From NCBI GenBank assembly GCA_937936695.1, contig CALHCK010000040.1:1-29586 (forward strand): 29,586 nt of DNA, read 5' to 3'. This document shows positions 24,025 to 29,586 of the stretch, piece by piece (within the stretch, counting starts at the first letter, position 1; the number at the start of each line of letters is the position of its first letter). Position numbers and translations under genes: made by a program. The notes beneath the pieces were generated by a model that saw only the letters and a program-made list of their open reading frames with translations, was not told the origin of the DNA and did no database searches. The DNA comes from an uncultured Polaribacter sp. (lineage in GTDB: Bacteria; Bacteroidota; Bacteroidia; Flavobacteriales; Flavobacteriaceae).

Positions 24025-24435
24025 TTATTTTTTAGCTAATAAATCTCTTATTTCTGCTAATAAATCTTCTTGACTAGGACCTTTTGGAGCTTCTGGAGCT
24101 GGCTCTTCTTTTTTCTTAGTTGCATTAATACCTTTTACAATAATAAACATTACAAAAGCAACAATAATAAAGTCTATTACATTTGTTAAAAAGTCTCCGT
24201 ATAAAACAGCTACTTCACCTGTAACTTTACCGGCTGCATCTGCAACACCTTCTTTAACAATCCATTTAAGGCTTTTAAAGTCTGTATCGAATAATAACCC
24301 AATTAATGGAGAAACAATTCCTCCAGTAAAAGAAGTAACAACTTGTTTAAAAGCTGCACCCATAACAAAACCTACTGCAATATCAACTAGGTTTCCCTTA
24401 ACAGCAAAGTCTTTAAACTCTTTTAACATTCCCAT
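24025..24435 (-). CDS. mscL: Large-conductance mechanosensitive channel
   Basis: MscL opens under membrane tension during hypo-osmotic shock and releases solutes. The 136-aa protein shows the N-terminal helix and TM1 (MLKEFKDFAVKGNLVDIAVG, then FVMGAAFKQVVTSF), the periplasmic loop (about 50-75), TM2 (FLTNVIDFIIVAFVMFIIVKGI) and the cytoplasmic C-terminal helix with a Pro/Ala/Glu-rich linker (EEPAPEAPKGPSQEDLLAEIRDLL). The start could be Met1 or Met3, two codons on. It is 49 bp downstream of alr on the same strand and may be read with tdk-alr, as no terminator stands between them. Confidence 0.96.
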   Translation of the reverse strand: MGMLKEFKDFAVKGNLVDIAVGFVMGAAFKQVVTSFTGGIVSPLIGLLFDTDFKSLKWIVKEGVADAAGKVTGEVAVLYGDFLTNVIDFIIVAFVMFIIVKGINATKKKEEPAPEAPKGPSQEDLLAEIRDLLAKK

Positions 24436-24484
24436 TTTATTTTATGATTTTTAATTATTAGTATGCTAATGTAATAAAAAAAAA

Positions 24485-25585
24485 TTAAGATTTTAATACT
24501 TTTTTAACACGATTTGATATTCCTGTTAGTACTTCATAAACAATAGTCTCAGATGTTTTTGCTATATGTTGTACCATTTCTTGCGTATTAAAAATAATAA
24601 CTTCATCTCCTTCGGTACATTTTATTTTGGTAACATCTACCATTATCATATCCATACAAACATTACCAATTATTGGTGCTTTTTGGTTGTTTATTAGCAC
24701 AAATCCTTTTTTATTACCCAATCTTCTAGAAATACCATCTGCATGACCAATAGGTATTGTGGCAGATAATGTTGGTCTTTTGGCAGTAAAGGCTCTGTTG
24801 TAACCAACTGTTTCTCCGGGTTGTATTATGTGTATTTGAGAGATAATAGATTTTAAATTATGTGTATTTTTTAATTGATTAGTTTCATGTTTATCATTAC
24901 CAAAACCATAAAGACCAATACCAATTCTAACCATATTAAATTGTGCTTTTGGGTAATTTATAACCCCAGAAGTATTTAAAATGTGTAGCATAGGTTCATC
25001 ATCTAAATACTTATAAAATTGTTGCGCTATGTAAGCAAAATTATTTATTTGATTAACGGTAAAGTCTTGCTCTTCTAAATCTTCACTTGCTGCCAAATGA
25101 GAAAATAAAGATTGTAGTTTTACATGTGTAGTGGCTTTTAAACTAGTTATTATTTTAGGAATGTCTGTATGCCAAAAACCTAATCTATTAAGCCCAGTAT
25201 TAAATTTTATATGAATCGGATAATTCATTAACGGTACTTGGTCTGCTAATTTTAAAAAAGCATTAAATATTTTAAAATTGTATAAATTAGGTTCTAATCT
25301 GTAGTCTATAATAGACTGTAAGTTTGGTATTTGTGGGTGCAATACCAGAATAGGTGTTTTTATACCAGCTTCTCTTAATTCTATACCTTCATTAGCATAG
25401 GCAACAGCAAAATAATCTACTTTGTCTTCTAAAAATTTAGCAACCTGTACACTACTGCTTCCGTAGGCAAAAGACTTTACAACAGCTAAAATTTTTGTGT
25501 TTTCCTGTAGTTTTTGTTTAAAGTAATTTAAATTATGTAAAATGGCTTTTCCATCAATTTCTAATACTGTAATATTATTATTCAT
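24485..25585 (-). CDS. alr: Alanine racemase
   Basis: Alr makes D-alanine for peptidoglycan using PLP. In the 366-aa protein Lys37 in AVVKSFAYG is the Schiff-base lysine (most homologues read VVKANAYGHG here). The barrel motifs FNTGLNRLGF, LFSHLAASED and MVRIGIGLYGF are present, and the C-terminal domain holds the VGYNRAF tyrosine region, IPIGHADGISRRLG and NVCMDMIMVDVT. Its ATG overlaps the end of tdk by 8 nt, so translation is probably coupled. The fused murF-alr arrangement seen in some Bacteroidota is absent; this is a stand-alone racemase. Confidence 0.96.
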   Translation of the reverse strand: MNNNITVLEIDGKAILHNLNYFKQKLQENTKILAVVKSFAYGSSSVQVAKFLEDKVDYFAVAYANEGIELREAGIKTPILVLHPQIPNLQSIIDYRLEPNLYNFKIFNAFLKLADQVPLMNYPIHIKFNTGLNRLGFWHTDIPKIITSLKATTHVKLQSLFSHLAASEDLEEQDFTVNQINNFAYIAQQFYKYLDDEPMLHILNTSGVINYPKAQFNMVRIGIGLYGFGNDKHETNQLKNTHNLKSIISQIHIIQPGETVGYNRAFTAKRPTLSATIPIGHADGISRRLGNKKGFVLINNQKAPIIGNVCMDMIMVDVTKIKCTEGDEVIIFNTQEMVQHIAKTSETIVYEVLTGISNRVKKVLKS

Positions 25586-26201
25586 TTTCTGGATTTTCTT
25601 TTTTTAAGATGTTTTCTTTTTGTTGATCTTTTATAGCTTTATAGTAAGCAGCTCTACTTAAAGGCTCGTATTCTTGTTCTTCTCCTAAAACTACTAAATT
25701 TTTATCATCAGTTTTTCTAAAACTATAGTGTGCTAAATTTCCTGTGCGTGTACAAACTGCATGAACTTTAGTAACATATTCTGCTGTTGCCATTAAAGCG
25801 GGCATTGGTCCAAACGGATTGCCTTTAAAATCCATATCTAAACCAGCAACAATTACTCTAATACCTCTATTGGCTAAGTCGTTACAGACAGACACAATTT
25901 CATCATCAAAAAACTGAGCTTCATCAATACCAATAACATCAACATTATTTGCTAACAATCTAATATTAGCAGATGCCGGTACAGGAGTAGACCTAATTCT
26001 AGTGTCGTTATGAGAAACTACTTCATTTTCGTCGTACCTAGTATCTATTTTAGGCTTAAAAATTTCTACACGTTGTTTAGCAAATTGTGCTCTTTTTAAT
26101 CGTCTAATTAGCTCTTCTGTTTTACCAGAAAACATAGAACCGCAAATAACTTCTATCCAGCCAAATTGTTCTGTATGATTTACTGTATTTTCGAGAAACA
26201 T
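25578..26201 (-). CDS. tdk: Thymidine kinase (type II), without the usual zinc-site cysteines
   Basis: Tdk phosphorylates thymidine with ATP for dTTP salvage. The 207-aa protein has the P-loop GSMFSGKT (21-28), DEAQFF (93-98) and the lasso-region tyrosines. Bacterial and human type II enzymes carry a four-cysteine zinc site (CxxC plus CRxC-like); here only Cys150 of CTRTG remains, and the C-terminal pair is replaced in EPLSRAAYYKA (Ser182, Ala185). I recall this cysteine-poor form in other flavobacteria, so it is probably functional. The charged C-terminal tail (KENILKKENPENE) overlaps alr. A TAAATTTG box lies 50 nt upstream. Confidence 0.93.
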   Translation of the reverse strand: MFLENTVNHTEQFGWIEVICGSMFSGKTEELIRRLKRAQFAKQRVEIFKPKIDTRYDENEVVSHNDTRIRSTPVPASANIRLLANNVDVIGIDEAQFFDDEIVSVCNDLANRGIRVIVAGLDMDFKGNPFGPMPALMATAEYVTKVHAVCTRTGNLAHYSFRKTDDKNLVVLGEEQEYEPLSRAAYYKAIKDQQKENILKKENPENE

Positions 26202-26251
26202 TTTGTAATTTTAGGCGTTGAATATTTAGTTTTATAAATCTTTGAATTAAA

Positions 26252-26259
26252 CAAATTTA
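26252..26259 (-). promoter_or_regulatory. Candidate -7 box for tdk-alr
   Basis: The minus strand reads TAAATTTG (TAnnTTTG), 50 nt before the tdk ATG. An identical box recurs at 26295-26302, overlapping the divergent start codon. Confidence 0.35.
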
Positions 26260-26301
26260 GGGATATTTAACAGTAAAAAAATAACATCAATACACAAATT
26301 T

Positions 26302-27288
26302 ATGCACAAAAGGTTAGAGGCAGACTTAATGAGTTTAGCGCACAGTATTTTAAGAATGAAAAATAAAGAAGATGTGTTTGCTTTAAAAGAGAAATCTAAA
26401 GAAGTTTATGAAAAATTATCTTTATTATCTTTTGTAGAAGAATATATTAATACTACACCTAATAGTACAGATACCAAAGATGTTATTTTAGATAAAGTAA
26501 CCCAAGCTATAGATTTAAAAGAGTCTAAAGAAAAAGTTACAACAATTATTGAAGATGATGTTTTAATTGATGAAAATTTACCTTTACAAACAGACGAAGC
26601 TGAAGAAGTTGAAGAGGTTTTAATTGATGAAAAACAAGAAGTAGTGCAAATAACTTCTAATCATGAAGAGATTATAGAACAACCTTTTGATGAGTTAGAA
26701 CAATTAATGTTTGCTTCTAATGAGAAAGAAGAAGAGTTGATTGTTGAAGATGAATTAAAAACAGAGGTAACATCTTTTTCTGATGAAGAGTCTGTATTAG
26801 ATTTTGAACCATTGTTAGATACAAATTTAGCTGAAGAGTTGGTTGAAGAAGAAGTAGTAATTGCTGAAAAGATAGAAGAAGTTAAAGTAATTGATAAGGA
26901 TGATGTAATAGAAAATATTACAGAGAATAAAGCTGAAGAAAATAAGGTTGAAGAAAGAAAAATAGTTTCTTTAGAAGAAGAGTTACAAGATACAATACCT
27001 GTTGATGAAATTGCAGATTTATTTAGTACTCCTGTTCCTGTTTCTTTAAATGACCGATTGGCTTCAAGAATTCAAATTGGTTTAAATGATAGAATTGCGT
27101 TTGTAAAAAACTTATTTGAAGGAAGTCAAGAAGATTTTAATAGAGTAGTGTCTCAACTAAATACATATTCGTCTGAAAAAGAAGCTGTAAAATTTATAAA
27201 TAAAATGGTAAAACCAGATTATGATTGGACAGGTAAAGAAGATGTAGAGGCTAGATTTTTAGAAATTGTTGCGCGTAAATTTGCTTAA
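26302..27288 (+). CDS. Acidic protein of unknown function with conserved-looking ends
   Basis: A 328-aa soluble protein with three parts: an N-terminal helical segment (1 to about 55: LMSLAHSILRMKNKEDVFALKEK), a long low-complexity middle rich in Glu, Asp, Val and Ile (about 60-240) that is probably disordered, and a compact C-terminal segment (about 247-328: SLNDRLASRIQIGLNDRIAF, VSQLNTYSSEKEAVKFINKM, YDWTGKEDVEARFLEIVARK). I recall similar proteins next to tdk/alr in other flavobacteria, but no function is known to me. It is divergent from tdk and ends by overlapping the convergent GT9 gene. Confidence 0.85.
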   Translation: MHKRLEADLMSLAHSILRMKNKEDVFALKEKSKEVYEKLSLLSFVEEYINTTPNSTDTKDVILDKVTQAIDLKESKEKVTTIIEDDVLIDENLPLQTDEAEEVEEVLIDEKQEVVQITSNHEEIIEQPFDELEQLMFASNEKEEELIVEDELKTEVTSFSDEESVLDFEPLLDTNLAEELVEEEVVIAEKIEEVKVIDKDDVIENITENKAEENKVEERKIVSLEEELQDTIPVDEIADLFSTPVPVSLNDRLASRIQIGLNDRIAFVKNLFEGSQEDFNRVVSQLNTYSSEKEAVKFINKMVKPDYDWTGKEDVEARFLEIVARKFA

Positions 27289-28301
27289 ATACTTTGCATT
27301 ATTTTTGTAATAATTGCTTCTGGAGTTATACTATCTGCAGCATTTAAATATTCTTCTGGATATTTATTTCCGTAGATAGATGTTGGTATTAAAGGAAACT
27401 GTTTGGTGTCTGCTATTAAGCTATATTCTTTTGGTTGTAAAAAAGGAGCAAAGCCCGCAAACGGATGTGTAACTCCCCAAATGCTAATTACTTTTACTCC
27501 ATACATTGCAGCCAAATGAGCATTACCAGAATCCATAGATAACATACCATTAAGGTTAGATATGGTGTTTAATTCTTCAGAAAAAGTTAATTTTCCTGCA
27601 ATAGAAAATATATTTTTATTGATTTGAAGTTTTTCTAGTTGATCTTTATCATTTTTGCCTCCAAATAATAAAATAGTATAGTTTTTAGAAAGTGTATTTA
27701 TAACAGTTTCCATTTTATGTAAAGAATACATTTTACTTTTGTGCGCTGCAAATGGAGCAATACCAAGTATTTTTTTATGTTCTGATAAATTTACTATTTC
27801 TTTAATTTTATCAGGAAAATTTTCTTTCTTTTGAAAGTTATTAGATGATAAATCTATTTTAAAACCTAATTTTCTAAAAACATCTGCATATCGTTCATGA
27901 GATGTTTTTAGTTGTTTAAAACTTTTCTTAGAGATTAAATCTTTTTTTTCAGATCTACCTTTATCTATTTGTACACATTTTTTACCTAAAAAAAATGTTT
28001 TTAAGATATTGCTTCGTAATACATTGTGTATGTCTGCAATAGCATAAAAGTGCTGTTTTTTTAATTCTTTATACAGTTTCCACAATCCTAAAAAACCTTT
28101 GTGTTTTCCTTTAGTTTCTACAGGAAAAACAGAAACATTATCAAAGTTTTTAAAAATAGGGGTAAAGAATTTTTGAGTTAAGATAGTTACTTTTATATCA
28201 GGGTTTTGTTTTAGTAAGGCATCTAAAACAGGAGACAAGATAGCTACGTCTCCCATTGCTGATAGTCTAATAATTAAAATATGTTTTTTAATTTTTGACA
28301 A
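27285..28301 (-). CDS. Glycosyltransferase family 9 (heptosyltransferase-like)
   Basis: A 338-aa GT-B enzyme of the ADP-heptose:LPS heptosyltransferase family, acting at the cytoplasmic face on lipopolysaccharide core. Signatures are the N-terminal ILIIRLSAMGDVAILSPVLDAL, with the acceptor-side catalytic Asp region, and the C-terminal LGIAPFAAHKSKMYSL, LLFGGKNDKD and SMDSGNAHLAAMYGVKVISIWG, which form the donor site. The actual sugar is not certain. It starts 3 nt after the DUF4254 stop, so the two form an operon, and its stop codon overlaps that of the plus-strand gene by 4 nt with no terminator. Confidence 0.9.
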   Translation of the reverse strand: MSKIKKHILIIRLSAMGDVAILSPVLDALLKQNPDIKVTILTQKFFTPIFKNFDNVSVFPVETKGKHKGFLGLWKLYKELKKQHFYAIADIHNVLRSNILKTFFLGKKCVQIDKGRSEKKDLISKKSFKQLKTSHERYADVFRKLGFKIDLSSNNFQKKENFPDKIKEIVNLSEHKKILGIAPFAAHKSKMYSLHKMETVINTLSKNYTILLFGGKNDKDQLEKLQINKNIFSIAGKLTFSEELNTISNLNGMLSMDSGNAHLAAMYGVKVISIWGVTHPFAGFAPFLQPKEYSLIADTKQFPLIPTSIYGNKYPEEYLNAADSITPEAIITKIMQSI

Positions 28302-28304
28302 AAA

Positions 28305-28916
28305 TTATTTTTTAGAAGCTCTTAAAACAGGATTTAAATCTGCATCATTATACATTTTCATTTGTTTGTAAACCTTCATGTATTTATCTCCGTTTTCTAT
28401 ATCTGCTAATAAATTATCTATTGCTAAAGATAAATCGGTACGTTGTTCTAATAAAACATCTAATTTTTTAGAGCAATTTTGTTTGTGTGTTTCAGATGCA
28501 TCTTCTCTTATTGTTTCTAAATGCATGTGATAAATTTTTAAAGCTAAAATAGATAATCTATCTATTGCCCATGCAGGACTTTCTGAGTTTACAGAAGCAC
28601 TTTTAGAAACTTCAACATCTTTAAATTTTTTTAAAAAATAGCTGTCAATATACTCTACAATATCTGTTCTTACTTGGTTAGATGCATCTATTTTTCTTTT
28701 TAAAACTAACGCATCTTCAGCATTAATATTAGGGTCTCTAATTATGTCTTCATATGCCCATTGTGTAGCATCTATCCAGCATTTTTCAAATAAAAGAAAG
28801 TCTATTAAATGAGTGTCTTTATTAAAAGGATTGTCGCATTTTTGCTCTACATCTGTACTTTTTTTATACGTTTTTATTGCAGTTTCAAAAATTGTGTTGG
28901 CTTTTTTAGAAAACAT
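28305..28916 (-). CDS. DUF4254 protein
   Basis: A 203-aa soluble, mostly helical protein matching DUF4254: NPFNKDTHLIDFLLFEKCWIDATQWAYED, LKRKIDASNQVRTD, SPAWAIDRLSILALKIYHMHLE and a helical C-terminus with coiled-coil character (LDVLLEQRTDLSLAIDNLL). No catalytic role is established. Members of this family are found beside GT9 glycosyltransferases in Bacteroidota, as here (3-nt spacing), which suggests a role in lipopolysaccharide or glycan assembly. A TATTTTTG box lies 27 nt upstream. Confidence 0.88.
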   Translation of the reverse strand: MFSKKANTIFETAIKTYKKSTDVEQKCDNPFNKDTHLIDFLLFEKCWIDATQWAYEDIIRDPNINAEDALVLKRKIDASNQVRTDIVEYIDSYFLKKFKDVEVSKSASVNSESPAWAIDRLSILALKIYHMHLETIREDASETHKQNCSKKLDVLLEQRTDLSLAIDNLLADIENGDKYMKVYKQMKMYNDADLNPVLRASKK

Positions 28917-28943
28917 AAATTTATATTTAGAAAGGCGAAATTA

Positions 28944-28951
28944 CAAAAATA
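28944..28951 (-). promoter_or_regulatory. Candidate -7 box for the DUF4254-GT9 operon
   Basis: The minus strand reads TATTTTTG (TAnnTTTG), 27 nt before the DUF4254 ATG and just after the ArsC-like gene stop codon. Confidence 0.42.
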
Positions 28952-28955
28952 AATA

Positions 28956-29312
28956 TTAGTTAGTTCCTTTCAATTTATTTTTCACAGCTTCAATTACTTT
29001 TTTGCTATTTCCAATAAAAATCTCATCATCAATAATAAAAACAGGTCTTTTTAAAAAGGTGTATTCATTTAAAAGAAATTGTTTGTAATCAGTTTCAGAT
29101 AGTGTTTGATTTTTTAAATCCATAGACTTATACAATTTTGCACGCTTATTAAATAAAGCTTCGTAGCTTTTAGATAATTGATACATTTCTTCTAGTTGAT
29201 TTGGTAAAACAGGATTTTTTTTAATTTCTTGTTTTTCAAAATCTGTAGTATCAATTTCTTTTAAGATTCTTCGGCAGGTATCACAAGTTTGTAAAAAATA
29301 TACTTTCTTCAT
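28956..29312 (-). CDS. ArsC/Spx family thioredoxin-fold protein
   Basis: A 118-aa protein of the arsenate-reductase-like / Spx family. It starts KKVYFLQTCDTCRRIL with a CxxC (Cys10, Cys13), where glutaredoxin-type ArsC has a single catalytic Cys and Spx a CxxC switch. LKRPVFIIDDEIFIGNSKKV is the typical cis-proline/strand region, with Arg as the expected family contact. No arsenic-resistance genes are nearby, so true arsenate reduction is doubtful; a redox-sensing or general thiol role is equally possible. A two-part promoter precedes it in the 41-bp spacer it shares with the DinB gene. Confidence 0.88.
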   Translation of the reverse strand: MKKVYFLQTCDTCRRILKEIDTTDFEKQEIKKNPVLPNQLEEMYQLSKSYEALFNKRAKLYKSMDLKNQTLSETDYKQFLLNEYTFLKRPVFIIDDEIFIGNSKKVIEAVKNKLKGTN

Positions 29313-29336
29313 TTTATTAAATTATATTTACATCAT

Positions 29337-29365
29337 CAAAATTACATATAAAAATGAAAATACAA
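29337..29365 (-). promoter_or_regulatory. Promoter of the ArsC-like gene
   Basis: On the minus strand TTG (29363-29365) and TAATTTTG (29337-29344) match the Bacteroidota -33/-7 elements with an 18-bp spacer, 24 nt before the start codon. The -33 part lies inside the divergent DinB coding region, so the two promoters overlap. Confidence 0.5.
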
Positions 29366-29586
29366 TTCGATGTTTTAAGGAAATCTAGAGAACTTGTTTT
29401 AAAAGAATTAGACGGATTAACATTAGAACAAATACATAGTATACCTACAGGTTTTAAAAATAGTATTGCTTGGAATGTGGCACATTTAGTAGTTACACAG
29501 CAATTATTAAATTATAAATTATCTGGTTTAAATTGTTTATGTCCAGATGATTTAATAGAAGCGCATAAAAAAGGTTCAACACCTAC
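29354..29586 (+). CDS. DinB family protein, 5' part only
   Basis: The window ends after 77 codons of an open frame. The visible N-terminus (KIQFDVLRKSRELVLKELDGLTLEQIHSIP) and SIAWNVAHLVVTQQLL match the first two helices of the DinB four-helix bundle, with the metal-binding His in WNVAH. DinB-like proteins are metal-dependent enzymes, often thiol-S-transferases, but most have no known substrate. A near-consensus TATATTTA (29323-29330) lies 23 nt before the ATG. The stop codon is outside the window. Confidence 0.85.
   Translation, partial: MKIQFDVLRKSRELVLKELDGLTLEQIHSIPTGFKNSIAWNVAHLVVTQQLLNYKLSGLNCLCPDDLIEAHKKGSTP

Noticed and set aside
28956..29312. An arsenic resistance locus
   Set aside because: There is no ArsB, Acr3 or ArsR nearby; the ArsC/Spx-like gene stands alone.

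Overview
The window looks like chromosomal DNA from a member of the Flavobacteriaceae (Bacteroidota). The evidence is the strongly AT-rich sequence, two secreted proteins ending in type IX secretion (T9SS) sorting domains, many -7 promoter boxes of the Bacteroidota form TAnnTTTG, and lineage-typical families (DUF3127, DUF4254, Haem_bd, half-size DUF1456). The genus cannot be fixed from the sequence alone. No tRNA, rRNA, insertion sequence, CRISPR array or prophage gene was seen.

Layout. Positions 1-1140 hold a terminator of an upstream gene and about 1 kb without an intact gene, including what may be a decayed reading frame. The minus strand then carries ppc (PEP carboxylase), the compact operon pabB / small unknown gene / tilS, and lpd. 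A plus-strand pair follows (Haem_bd cytochrome-like protein and a GT4-type glycosyltransferase with a TTG start), converging on an M3 oligopeptidase. From 12.4 to 17.0 kb lie two separately terminated secreted T9SS proteins: a LamG-domain adhesin-like protein and a probable clan GH-A glycoside hydrolase. Next are purK-purE and a Rieske-like lipoprotein (minus), then greA and a HIT protein (plus), a structured RNA element, an orphan sensor histidine kinase (minus), a DUF3127 OB-fold-like protein (plus), DUF1456 with a VTT membrane protein (minus), aat (plus), tdk-alr with mscL (minus), an acidic unknown protein (plus), DUF4254-GT9 (minus), an ArsC/Spx-like protein (minus) and the start of a DinB-family gene running off the end.

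How it fits together. Most of the window is housekeeping: anaplerosis (ppc), folate (pabB), tRNA and protein modification (tilS, aat), 2-oxoacid dehydrogenase (lpd), purines (purEK), nucleotide salvage and cell wall (tdk, alr), transcript cleavage (greA) and osmotic safety (mscL). The accessory part is the T9SS pair, which points to cell-surface or secreted polysaccharide handling; neither gene sits beside a SusC/SusD pair.

The most interesting non-coding signals are: a structured RNA at 20356-20438 that resembles a recurrent flavobacterial element (perhaps the Flavo-1 motif); two tandem terminator-like hairpins in the greA leader; a terminator-like hairpin just before the DUF3127 start codon; and a direct repeat with LytTR-type geometry (9 bp, 12 bp, 9 bp) upstream of the LamG gene.
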